Shown: positions 32,545 to 42,161 of the stretch, one piece after another
How the letters are laid out: every line of letters starts with the position of its first letter
How positions within the stretch are numbered: the first letter of the stretch is position 1
Origin: Alphaproteobacteria bacterium
Lineage (GTDB): Bacteria; Pseudomonadota; Alphaproteobacteria; RF32; CAG-239
Reading direction: 5' to 3'
Assembly: GCA_017465945.1 (NCBI GenBank)
Contig: JAFTVD010000023.1
Location: 1-64,000 of the forward strand
Length of the DNA stretch: 64,000 nt
Position numbers and translations under genes: made by a program
Notes under the pieces: model-generated
Databases searched by the model: none
Told to the model about the DNA's origin: nothing
The model's input: only the letters and a program-made list of their open reading frames with translations

Positions 32545-32746
32545 AAAAAGTGCCTCCAAGGGTTTTCACAAACGTTGGAGGCAAGACTGTAAATCAATTA
32601 AAATGAAAGAACCGGTATTCACATAAGGGTTGTTTCGTTACGAAAAAAATTTATGTGGTTAATATAATAATCTTTTTTAAAGAAGTACATATACTCACGT
32701 ACCTGTACTTCAAAATACTTTAAGTTACAAATAATAATTAATTTCA
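32544..32746 (-). ncRNA. Paralogous small RNA, copy 1
   Basis: Minus-strand transcript of about 200 nt. Promoter TTGACA (32775-32780), 16 nt, TATCAT (32753-32758). A hairpin at 32683-32710 reads AAGTACA / TGTACTT outside and GTAC-GTGA-GTAT inside, with a GNRA-type GTGA loop. A second block, CTTATGTGAATA, covers 32616-32627. The terminator is TGCCTCCAA / TTGGAGGCA (32551-32583) followed by a T run on this strand. The copy at 60096-60369 has the same elements in the same order, with compensatory changes in the hairpin. No significant ORF on this strand. Class not recognised. Confidence 0.72.
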
Positions 32747-32794
32747 GTTGTAATGATATGCAATTTTTGTTTTTTGTCAATACATTTTTTATAT

Positions 32795-32830
32795 AAAAAA
32801 AAAACTCTAGCGGTTTAGGGCTAGAGTTTT
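32795..32830 (-). terminator. Terminator of the 49-residue gene
   Basis: AAAACTCTAGC (32801-32811) and GCTAGAGTTTT (32820-32830), 8-nt loop, with a long A run at 32795-32804 that becomes a T run on the minus strand. Confidence 0.88.
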
Positions 32831-32847
32831 GATGGGTGGTAAACGTT

Positions 32848-32997
32848 CTACTTCTTGGCAAAAACGGCTTTAGTCTTGGATTTTTTAGCGTTTTCTTGAG
32901 CTTCTTTTTCAAGCTGATAAGCGGTTTTTTGCTTTGACTTCTTAAAGGAGCCTTTCTCTTTCTTTTGGGCTCTTGGCGCAATCTGTTTGTTTGCCAT
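32848..32997 (-). CDS. Tiny basic protein
   Basis: 49 residues: starts MANKQIAPRAQKKEKG, is about one third lysine/arginine and ends KAVFAKK. Codon use is fairly balanced (several GCC and CGC), unlike random AT-rich frames. It is followed within 20 bases by a clear terminator, which supports a real gene. A longer frame on the same strand (32619-32981) is offset and reads through the terminator, so I reject it. Nucleic-acid or ribosome binding is plausible from composition but not shown. No strong RBS. Confidence 0.65.
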   Translation of the reverse strand: MANKQIAPRAQKKEKGSFKKSKQKTAYQLEKEAQENAKKSKTKAVFAKK

Positions 32998-33116
32998 AAT
33001 GCATAATTTTTAGTGGTTAATAAAATAATTTAACTGTCATTGGTGAGTATATGAAAAAAATATTTTTTTGTCAATAAGTTTTTTTAAGCATAGTTTGGTT
33101 TATTTTGTAATTGTTC

Positions 33117-33145
33117 TTGACAGCAAAGTGTAGACAGTTTATTTA
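33117..33145 (+). promoter_or_regulatory. Promoter
   Basis: TTGACA (33117-33122), 17 nt, TATTTA (33140-33145), 36 bases before the start at 33181. Confidence 0.65.
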
Positions 33146-33180
33146 TTTAATATTAGGGATTTTGGAGATATAAATTAGAG

Positions 33181-35418
33181 ATGATTTGGTCTGAAAAAGA
33201 GTTAGCTAATATTGCACTTGGCGGCGTTAATGTTACAGTGGAACGAGTTTTAAAACATCTCGGAGATCCTGAAAATAGTGATATTTTTGAAAAAGAAAAT
33301 TTTTCTTTGTTGTGGGGTGTTTTAGGTGTGGCTGGAATTAAAGGCATTCCTCATGAAGCTCTTGATAAAGTTTGGCAAGCGTTAAAAGATAATGATGTTA
33401 TTAATGCTTTTGATTATGGAGTATTAGATGACTTTAATCGTGGGATTATGAAAAAATATCCTAATGATAATAGGATGAGGGCTTGGCTTAATTTAGATAA
33501 TTTTACAGCAGATTTAAAGTTTAAGAAGTTAATTTTAATGCCTATTGTGGCAATTAAGAGAGAGTTTGCTCATGAAGTGGATATGCAAGCTTTTAATCCG
33601 TTAAGAGTAGTAGGGGTTTTAGAGAGATATCCTTTAAGTGAACCAATTAAGATGATGCTTAAAGATATGCATGGGCATGGGGCGGCTTGTGGTATTTCCG
33701 GCAAAGAGGTTGTTGAGCATTATGAAAAAGAAAAAGTTTTAGCAAAGTTATGTGATGTTATTGCTCATACTAAACGAAAATTAGAAGAAGATGAAAAAGA
33801 ATTTTTGTTTAGATATATTCATGATGCGGTTGTTGATGGGTTTGATGTTGGGGTTATTGGGCTTAATGATGCTGTGTTTTCAAGGCTTATGGCAGATGTT
33901 ACGAAAGAAGAATTGTCTGAAATTGAAATGGAACCTCGAAGACAACGTAATGCTGATATTGTTGATTTTGCCAAAAACTTTGATGGCAAATATGGTTTTT
34001 ATGAGATGACGGCGGCAAAACTTATTAGGTATAACTCTGCTCATATTCAAGAGATGATTGAAAGATGTATGTCTTTGATGGATAAAACTGATCCTAAAGG
34101 GATTGTGTTTGCTTTAGAATTAATAGAGTTTAAGCAAGTAAAATCTGCAGTTAAGATTATTATTGAATTAGCAAAAAGGGGAAGGGCAACGGAATTGGCT
34201 TCATATTTACATCGTGTGATACCTAATGTTAAAGGGGCTGAGACGATGATTATGAGCACATTAAAGTTAAATTTGAAAAAATTAACTGAAAAAAAAGAAT
34301 TTGCATTAAGTCCAGTTTTTAAGGAATATCCTTCTAGGCATTATATTCATGCTGTAAAGAGTTTTATTGAATATGGTTTTACAAAAGAAGCAGGTGCGTT
34401 ATTGCTTGAGCTTATTAATAATGACTGGGTGGTTGGGATTAAAGATTTAGAAGATGAATGTGTGTTTATTGCAAATGAATTGGTGGCAAAAGATAGAAGC
34501 TTAGATAGTACTTTAGATGTAGTGGCTAATAAGTTGAATTTAAAAGTTTATCAGGCAGATGAGGGGCGCTATATTGGTGGAGAGGGAGCTAGTCCTTTGT
34601 CATTTATGCGTAAAAAAGCAGAAAGGTTTTTATCTGATACTACAGGTGTTGATGTTAGCAAGGTTACATCTGGGCTTGGTAGTGTTGAAGGAAAAGCTTA
34701 TGAGACATATAAAAACATTAAAGGTGTGCTTGGATTAAATAAAAAAGAAGAGGAAGCAAAAGAGGAACAAGTTAATGTTGAAAATTTGGGTAATGACTTG
34801 TTAGATGATAATAAAGTAATTAAAAAAGATGATGAAAATGTTGAAAGCGTTGAAGAAATTAATGATATTAAAGAAGTAGATTTAAATAAAGAAGCAAGTG
34901 CTGAAGAAATTAATGAGGTTGTTAAAGATGTAATAGAAATTGTAGAAAATAAAGAAACAGTTATAGATAATAGTTGGGCTGAAAATGAGACAAAAGAAGA
35001 AATAAGCAATATAGAAGTTAAAGAAAAAGAAGAAATTATTGCAAGTGATATTAATGTTTTGGATAATCAAAGTGATAAGATTGTAAATTGGGAAAGTGAA
35101 AATAAAGAAGAAAATTCAGAAAGTTTAGTTAAAAAGATTAATGTTGGAAGCTTATTAAATATTGATGTAAAAGATGTTGATAAACATTTTGAAAAGATTA
35201 AACAAGTTACAAGTGAAGCCTTAAAGAAACGGGAAGAATTTGATAAGATTAAAGATGTTACAGCAAGTGCATTTAAACGGGTGGAAGAAAAAGCTTTAAA
35301 AATAAAGAAAAAGGTTGAAGACAGAATGGATGATGAAGATATTGAAAACCCAAGTGCAGTTAGTAAATTTAAAGGTTTGGCGAAAAAGATTGGTTTATTT
35401 AAAAATAAAAAAGATTAA
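33181..35418 (+). CDS. Large unknown protein: helical repeats, acidic linker, basic coil
   Basis: 745 residues. Residues about 1-490 are alpha-helical with HEAT/TPR-like periodicity (for example YLHRVIPNVKGAETMIMSTLK). About 510-660 is an acidic, low-complexity linker rich in E, N, D and V. About 660-745 is a basic, lysine-rich coiled coil (REEFDKIKDVTASAFKRVEE). No signal peptide, no enzyme motif. GGAG precedes the ATG. Not recognised; scaffold-like architecture. The following gene begins 91 bases later and is exported, so the pair need not share a compartment. Confidence 0.78.
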   Translation: MIWSEKELANIALGGVNVTVERVLKHLGDPENSDIFEKENFSLLWGVLGVAGIKGIPHEALDKVWQALKDNDVINAFDYGVLDDFNRGIMKKYPNDNRMRAWLNLDNFTADLKFKKLILMPIVAIKREFAHEVDMQAFNPLRVVGVLERYPLSEPIKMMLKDMHGHGAACGISGKEVVEHYEKEKVLAKLCDVIAHTKRKLEEDEKEFLFRYIHDAVVDGFDVGVIGLNDAVFSRLMADVTKEELSEIEMEPRRQRNADIVDFAKNFDGKYGFYEMTAAKLIRYNSAHIQEMIERCMSLMDKTDPKGIVFALELIEFKQVKSAVKIIIELAKRGRATELASYLHRVIPNVKGAETMIMSTLKLNLKKLTEKKEFALSPVFKEYPSRHYIHAVKSFIEYGFTKEAGALLLELINNDWVVGIKDLEDECVFIANELVAKDRSLDSTLDVVANKLNLKVYQADEGRYIGGEGASPLSFMRKKAERFLSDTTGVDVSKVTSGLGSVEGKAYETYKNIKGVLGLNKKEEEAKEEQVNVENLGNDLLDDNKVIKKDDENVESVEEINDIKEVDLNKEASAEEINEVVKDVIEIVENKETVIDNSWAENETKEEISNIEVKEKEEIIASDINVLDNQSDKIVNWESENKEENSESLVKKINVGSLLNIDVKDVDKHFEKIKQVTSEALKKREEFDKIKDVTASAFKRVEEKALKIKKKVEDRMDDEDIENPSAVSKFKGLAKKIGLFKNKKD

Positions 35419-35509
35419 TTATTAATGTGTATGAGTTTAAGCTTATGCTTGAAAATTTGTGTTGTGTTTATAAGATGTTAGTGTATTGATTTATATTTGG
35501 GGAAACATT

Positions 35510-37549
35510 ATGTGGTTGAAAACTCGTCTATATTTAGTTTGTTTTATGGCTATCTTTTTGCCTTTTGGGGTTATGGCAGAAGAATTTATTGATGATGATA
35601 GCGAATACGAATATGAGTATGAATATGAGTATGTTGAAGACGGCGAAGATGTAGATGGTGAAGAATATGTTGAGTATGAAGAAGAATTTGTTGATGATGG
35701 TGAGGATGCTCAAGAAGTAATTGTAGAAGATGATATAAATAGTGATGCTAAAAATGTGGAAGAAATTGTAAGTGATGAAAATGCTAAAAGTGATGATACT
35801 TTTTTTGTAGAAGAGGATATTCAAGAACAAGAAGATATACCAATAGCTGAGGCTCCTAAAGTTGTGGAACGAGTTGAAACCATTGATTTGTTTAATAAAA
35901 TTAAGTATGGGCAAAAATATAAGTTATCAGATGTTGAAGGGTGGCTTTATAATACCAGTAACGTTAATGAGTGTTTAGAAAATGGCAAAACTATGCTTTT
36001 ACAGATGGCTTCTAGCTCATCTAATTTAGGGGCAATTAGTTTGCTTATTGATCATGGTGCAGATTTGGTAACATTATGTAAGCCTAGTTATAATGTTTTA
36101 TTTGTGGCTTCGCAAGATAATCAGTCTCCTGGTGTGATTGATTTATTGATTAATAAAGGGGCTGATATTGTTTCTAAAGATTTTGAGAATAATTCGGTGT
36201 TAGCAGTTGCTAGTGCTGCTAATCCTAATAGTGATGTTATTGCGACATTGTTAGAATATGGCTTAAAGGCTAATGACAAAAATATTTTTGGATATACGCC
36301 ATTAATGTTAGCTGTTTATGGTAATAATCTAAATGTTATAAAGGAATTGATTAAAGGAGGGGCTAACGTTAATTTAAGAGATAAGAATGGACGTACAGCT
36401 TTGATGGCAGCTGCTGTTCGAGGTGATGATAAGATTATGCAGTTTTTACTTCGTAATGAAGCTGATGCTAAGGCTGTTGATAAGAATAATATGAGTGTTT
36501 TAGACTATTACAATAAAAATAAATATTTAAAAGATGGCATATTTAAGGAAAATGAATTTGCAAGTCCTTCGGAAAATTTATCTAAAAAATATGATTATAT
36601 CACAGATAATCACTATAAATATAATAAGAAATTAAAAGAAGGTGTATGGAAAGATGATGCTTTTGAAGATGTTAAAGATGCTGTTTTTCATTTAGCAGAT
36701 GTTAATGTTTTGGATAAAGATAAATGTACTCCGATATTGAATGCTACTCGCAAAAAACAACCAATAGATGTTTTGAAGGTTTTGGTTGAAGGTGGGGCAG
36801 ATGTTAATAAGGGATGTTTGGGCGGAATAACTCCTTTGATGTATATTTCTCTTGGGGCTAAAGATATTAATGAAGCAAAGGATGGAATCGCAAAATTAAA
36901 ATTATTAAATGATTATAAGCTAGATATTAACCAAAAAGATAAAGATGGTAATACTGCGTTGATGTATGCACTTGGTAATAAGGGTGATGCAAATTATATT
37001 CTTAATTTATTGATGTTAGATGCTGATGTTAATGTGGTAAATAGTAATGGTGATAGTCCATTATGGATTGCTATAAGAAAGAAGTTACCAATTAAAGTGG
37101 TTGAATTGTTAATTCAATATGGGGCAAATGTTAATTTTAAAGCAAAAAATGGTGAAAACTTATTATGGTATATGTTACGTACAAATGGAGATGAAGAGTA
37201 TATTATCTTATTATTAGAAAGTGGTATTGATACGAGTGTACCTAATTTTGCTGGTAAAACTCCTCTTTGGTATATGTTATTAAATGGGGGAAATGCTAAT
37301 TTGTTAAATGCGTTTATCAGGTTTGAAAAAGATATTAACAAACCTAATGCAAAAGGGGATACACCTTTATTATATGCGGTTAAAAATGAATTTCCGGCAG
37401 AAGTGATTAAGACTTTATTAGAAAATGGCGCGGATCCTGAGTATAGAGATGTTAATGGAATGAATATGATGGATATTTTGTCGCAAAATCAGTTTTTTGA
37501 TGACACTATAAAAGAACAAACAAGAGAAGATGTGCTTAATCAATGGTAA
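35510..37549 (+). CDS. Exported acidic ankyrin-repeat protein
   Basis: 679 residues from the ATG at 35510, chosen because a signal peptide (LYLVCFMAIFLPFGVMAEE) starts there and GGGGAAA precedes it. After the cleavage site comes a very acidic segment with (EY)n runs (about 28-60) and more Glu/Asp to about 115. Residues about 130-670 contain around ten ankyrin repeats (LLIDHGADL, LIKGGANVNLRDKNGRTALMAAA, LLENGADPEYRDVNG, each split here). Probably secreted or periplasmic and protein-binding. A terminator follows. Confidence 0.85.
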   Translation: MWLKTRLYLVCFMAIFLPFGVMAEEFIDDDSEYEYEYEYEYVEDGEDVDGEEYVEYEEEFVDDGEDAQEVIVEDDINSDAKNVEEIVSDENAKSDDTFFVEEDIQEQEDIPIAEAPKVVERVETIDLFNKIKYGQKYKLSDVEGWLYNTSNVNECLENGKTMLLQMASSSSNLGAISLLIDHGADLVTLCKPSYNVLFVASQDNQSPGVIDLLINKGADIVSKDFENNSVLAVASAANPNSDVIATLLEYGLKANDKNIFGYTPLMLAVYGNNLNVIKELIKGGANVNLRDKNGRTALMAAAVRGDDKIMQFLLRNEADAKAVDKNNMSVLDYYNKNKYLKDGIFKENEFASPSENLSKKYDYITDNHYKYNKKLKEGVWKDDAFEDVKDAVFHLADVNVLDKDKCTPILNATRKKQPIDVLKVLVEGGADVNKGCLGGITPLMYISLGAKDINEAKDGIAKLKLLNDYKLDINQKDKDGNTALMYALGNKGDANYILNLLMLDADVNVVNSNGDSPLWIAIRKKLPIKVVELLIQYGANVNFKAKNGENLLWYMLRTNGDEEYIILLLESGIDTSVPNFAGKTPLWYMLLNGGNANLLNAFIRFEKDINKPNAKGDTPLLYAVKNEFPAEVIKTLLENGADPEYRDVNGMNMMDILSQNQFFDDTIKEQTREDVLNQW

Positions 37550-37553
37550 AATT

Positions 37554-37581
37554 AAACTCCCCTTTGAGGGGAGTTTTTTTG
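37554..37581 (+). terminator. Terminator
   Basis: AAACTCCCC (37554-37562), TTTGA loop, GGGGAGTTT (37568-37576) and a T run. Confidence 0.9.
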
Positions 37582-37595
37582 AAGTTATTGATTTA

Positions 37596-39272
37596 TTAAA
37601 ATAAGCCGGTTATGTTGCCAAAATCATCTACATCTATGTTTTCGGCTGCAGGGATTTTAGGAAGTCCTGGCATGGTATTGATTGAACCTGATAGGGCTAC
37701 AACAAATCCTGCACCTGCTGATAGTCTTACAGAGGTGATAGGGAATGTGTAGTCTTTGGGGGCGCCTATTAATGTTTTGTCATGAGATATAGAATTTTGG
37801 GTTTTAGCAATACAGATAGGTAATTTTGAATAGCCCCAAGAGGTGAATTTTTCTAAATCTTGTAAGGCGCTATCAGTAAAAGTAACATCTTTTGCTCGAT
37901 ATATTTCTTTGGCTATGATTTCTATTTTTTCTTTTAAGCTGGCTACAGCTGGGTATAGCATGTGAAGATGCGATTGATAATTCTGATTGTTTTCTATTTG
38001 ATTTATGATTGCTTTTGCTAAATTTATACAACCACGTCCTCCTTTTTCCCAACCTTTTGAAACAATAGCTTCAACGTTTTCTTGTTTGCATAATTTTTTT
38101 AATAAGTTTAGTTCCTTTTTCGTATCTGTTATGAAATTATTTATTGCAACAACTGGAGTTATGCCAAATTTCTTTAAGTTTTCTATATGAGTTTTTAGGT
38201 TTTCAAATCCAGATTTTAGTGCGGTTAGATTTTCGATTGATAGATTATTTTTTTCAATACCGCCGTGCATTTTTAGCGCTCTAATGGTTGCAACTAATAC
38301 AACAGCTTTAGGGAATAGGTTAGTTTTACGTCCAAAAATGTTAAAAAACTTTTCTGATCCTAAATCTGCGCCAAAACCTGCTTCGGTTATAACATAATCT
38401 GCTAATTTTAGGGCTGTTCTAGTTGCAATAACAGAACTTGTGCCATGAGCTATATTGGCAAATGGACCACCATGAACAAGAGCAGGGGTATGTTCTAGGG
38501 TTTGAACGAGGTTTGGCAAAATCGCATCTTTTAGGATTGCAGTCATAGCGCCTGTTGCTTTGAGGTCTTTGGCATATATTGGCTTTCCTTCTTTTGTTTG
38601 TCCGATAACGATTTGATTTAATTTTTCTTTTAGGTCTTTTATATCTTCACTTAAACATAAAATTGCCATTATTTCAGATGCAACAGAGATATTAAAGCCA
38701 TCTGTTCTTGGAATACCATTAATAGGCCCACCTAAACCTATTTCTATTTCTCTTAAAGAGCGATCATTTAAATCTACGCAACGTTTAAAAAATACTTTGT
38801 CAAAACCAAGGGAGTTACCATGTTTGATATGATTATCTATAAGGGCAGAAAGGAGGTTATTTGCAGATGTTATGGCATGAATATCACCGGTGAAATTTAG
38901 GTTAATATCTTCCATTGGGATTACTTGAGAATATCCACCGCCTGTTGCTCCACCTTTTATGCCAAAGCAGGGGCCAAGTGATGGTTCTCTTAAAGATAAG
39001 CAAATACGTTTTTTTAATCTATTAAAAGCATCTGCTAAGCCTATTGATACGGTTGATTTACCTTCACCGGCAGGAGTTGGGGTGAGGGCTGTTACAAGGA
39101 TGAGATTACCAAGTTTGGTATCATCTTTTAGAGATGATAACGTTTTTCTTGAGATTTTTGCTTTATAATGCCCATAAGGTTCAATGTCCTCATGTGTTAG
39201 ATTTAATTTTTTGGCTATTTTATTGATTTTAAACGGGTTTGCATTATTTGAAATCTCAATATCGGTTAACAT
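37596..39272 (-). CDS. fhs: Formate-tetrahydrofolate ligase
   Basis: 558 residues, standard length. TPAGEGKST (about 66-74) is the P-loop; PSLGPCFGIKGGATGGGYSQVIPM and NLNFTGDIHAI, in order, are FTHFS signatures. It makes 10-formyl-THF from formate, THF and ATP, feeding purine synthesis and fMet-tRNA. In anaerobic or gut bacteria it captures formate. The downstream neighbour on the opposite strand shares only a terminator region. The thioredoxin-like gene is 13 bases upstream on the same strand and may be co-transcribed. Confidence 0.97.
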   Translation of the reverse strand: MLTDIEISNNANPFKINKIAKKLNLTHEDIEPYGHYKAKISRKTLSSLKDDTKLGNLILVTALTPTPAGEGKSTVSIGLADAFNRLKKRICLSLREPSLGPCFGIKGGATGGGYSQVIPMEDINLNFTGDIHAITSANNLLSALIDNHIKHGNSLGFDKVFFKRCVDLNDRSLREIEIGLGGPINGIPRTDGFNISVASEIMAILCLSEDIKDLKEKLNQIVIGQTKEGKPIYAKDLKATGAMTAILKDAILPNLVQTLEHTPALVHGGPFANIAHGTSSVIATRTALKLADYVITEAGFGADLGSEKFFNIFGRKTNLFPKAVVLVATIRALKMHGGIEKNNLSIENLTALKSGFENLKTHIENLKKFGITPVVAINNFITDTKKELNLLKKLCKQENVEAIVSKGWEKGGRGCINLAKAIINQIENNQNYQSHLHMLYPAVASLKEKIEIIAKEIYRAKDVTFTDSALQDLEKFTSWGYSKLPICIAKTQNSISHDKTLIGAPKDYTFPITSVRLSAGAGFVVALSGSINTMPGLPKIPAAENIDVDDFGNITGLF

Positions 39273-39285
39273 ATAAATATCCTTT

Positions 39286-39672
39286 TTAGTTAGCTTGGAA
39301 GTTCTTTAGGGCTTCTTCGAATTGTTGTTCAGAGGCTTTAGTCCAGCCCATGATGTAGTTATCTTTCATGCAGAAAAGAGGAAGGCGAAGTTCTTGATTT
39401 TTGATGTTAAATTTTTTAACACATTGTTTGTATAAGTCTAGGTTGTGTTTGTCTTTCATGTCTGTTATTGGGAGATTTAACTCGGGGTGGCGAGTGTATA
39501 AATATATATAAGCATCTTTACATGATATACACATTGAATGAGCAAAAAAGTATATTTTATCATGGATTAAATTTTCTTCAGGAGCAGGGGCTGTTATATC
39601 ATTTGGAGAGGTTTGAGCGTTTGCAACTGAAATATTAAAAGCAAGCAATAATGATAAAATAAGCGTTTTCAT
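39286..39672 (-). CDS. Periplasmic thioredoxin/glutaredoxin-like protein
   Basis: 128 residues with a signal peptide (MKTLILSLLLAFNISVANAQ). The mature domain has a CISC motif (CxxC, about residues 48-51) at the start of a helix, and RLPLFCMKDN supplies the cis-proline (about 96) and a further Cys. The size suits a minimal thioredoxin or glutaredoxin fold. Probably a thiol-disulfide exchange protein; the partner is unknown. It lies 13 bases ahead of fhs on the same strand. Confidence 0.78.
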   Translation of the reverse strand: MKTLILSLLLAFNISVANAQTSPNDITAPAPEENLIHDKIYFFAHSMCISCKDAYIYLYTRHPELNLPITDMKDKHNLDLYKQCVKKFNIKNQELRLPLFCMKDNYIMGWTKASEQQFEEALKNFQAN

Positions 39673-39841
39673 TTTCTGTGTGACTCCTGATGTAGTTTAA
39701 TATATTAAGGTATATTAATTAGATAACCTTTTTTTAGCAAGTAGTTAAAAGGTGTTTTCCACTTTATTTGAAAAGAGGGTGAAAAAATAAAATGATTCTT
39801 TTTCAATGGGTTTGTTTTAAAAGAGAAAAAAATTTTTCTTG

Positions 39842-39857
39842 TTAAGATTATGCTAAC
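39842..39857 (+). promoter_or_regulatory. Possible CtrA box upstream of ccrM
   Basis: TTAA-gattatg-CTAAC is one base off the CtrA consensus TTAA-N7-TTAAC. CtrA activates ccrM in Caulobacter, and the site lies about 55 bases before the ATG. A GANTC site (GATTC) is at 39794-39798. Suggestive only. Confidence 0.4.
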
Positions 39858-39908
39858 TAAATTTGTTTTATTGTATGCTCATTAGTGATATCACTTTTAT
39901 AGGGATAG

Positions 39909-41015
<1,107 letters not shown>

Positions 41016-42161
41016 ATGATAAAAATAAACGGAAAACCTGGACTTAAGAAAAAAAATAAAAATGCGGGCAGACCGGATAGAGTTAGTATACCGATAAAAA
41101 ATGGTAATATTACGCAAAGTAATTATGTGGCGATTGATTTAGGTACTAATTCTTGTAGGCTTGTTGTGGCGACTCCTACAACAACATCTTTTAGAGTGGT
41201 GGAGACTTATTCAAAAGTTGTGCGTTTAGGGGAAGGGATTATTCAAGATAATGAGCTTTCTATGAAAGCTATGAGAAGAACTTTGCAAGCTTTAAAAGTT
41301 TGTAGAGGTGTTATTGATGAATACATGCCAATAGCTAGTTCTCGTTTTGTGGCAACGGCTGCTTGTAGAAGGGCTAAAAATGTTGGCACTTTTGTTGATA
41401 TGGTGAAAAAAGAAGCCGGTATTGAGTTAGAAGTTATTTCATCTAAAGAAGAAGCTAGACTTTCTGTGGTAGGGTGTTTGCCTTTACTTAATAGAAACAT
41501 TAAAAGGGTATTAGTATTTGATATTGGTGGTGGTTCTACGCAAATATCTTTGGCTAGAGTTACTGATTTTGGTAAAACATTTATTGAGGGGTTTGTTTCA
41601 CTTCCTTATGGTGTGGTTACTATTTCGGAAGCATTTGCTGGTCATGAAATGAGTAAATTAGAGTACAATACCGTTTTGGAGCGTACTCAAAGTATTTTAC
41701 AAGAGTTTGAAGAAAAGCACCAAATTATGGATGCTATTTTAAATCAAGAAATACAAGTTATTGGAACATCTGGTACGGTTACGGTTATTGGGGCTGTTCA
41801 TCTTAAACTTCCTCGCTATAATAGGTCGGCTGTTGATGGTATTGCTATTTCTCAACCTGATATTGGATATACAATTAATAAAATTAAAACTATGGGGGCA
41901 GAGGGAAGATGTAAACATCCTTGTATTGGACAGAGTAAGTCTGATTTAACGATTGCAGGTTGTGCGATTATTGAAGCTTTGACTACATTTTGGCCTATAT
42001 CTGAAATCACTATTGCGGATCGTGGAATTCGTGAAGGTATTTTACTTGATTTAATGCACTCTAAAAAACAACAAAATAATCATCATAAAAAGAAAAAACG
42101 TGGACGTTTTCCGTTTGATAGGAGAAATGATAATGGTAGATTTAATAAAAAAAGTAAATGA
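41016..42161 (+). CDS. Ppx/GppA phosphatase family protein, copy 1
   Basis: 381 residues. IDLGTNSCRLVVA (about 37-49) and FDIGGGSTQISLA (about 168-180) are the phosphate loops of the ASKHA fold; SSKEEARL carries the catalytic Glu. C-terminal HD domain absent (short form). The last 35 residues are a basic tail with HHKKKKRGR. It acts on exopolyphosphate or pppGpp. It begins immediately after ccrM (TAA then ATG) and overlaps the second copy by 29 bases. The Ppx/GppA-RlmE order is common in alphaproteobacteria. Confidence 0.9.
   Translation: MIKINGKPGLKKKNKNAGRPDRVSIPIKNGNITQSNYVAIDLGTNSCRLVVATPTTTSFRVVETYSKVVRLGEGIIQDNELSMKAMRRTLQALKVCRGVIDEYMPIASSRFVATAACRRAKNVGTFVDMVKKEAGIELEVISSKEEARLSVVGCLPLLNRNIKRVLVFDIGGGSTQISLARVTDFGKTFIEGFVSLPYGVVTISEAFAGHEMSKLEYNTVLERTQSILQEFEEKHQIMDAILNQEIQVIGTSGTVTVIGAVHLKLPRYNRSAVDGIAISQPDIGYTINKIKTMGAEGRCKHPCIGQSKSDLTIAGCAIIEALTTFWPISEITIADRGIREGILLDLMHSKKQQNNHHKKKKRGRFPFDRRNDNGRFNKKSK

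Noticed and set aside
32619..32981. Minus-strand frame of 120 codons
   Set aside because: It is offset from the convincing 49-residue gene, reads through that gene's terminator and covers the ncRNA hairpin.
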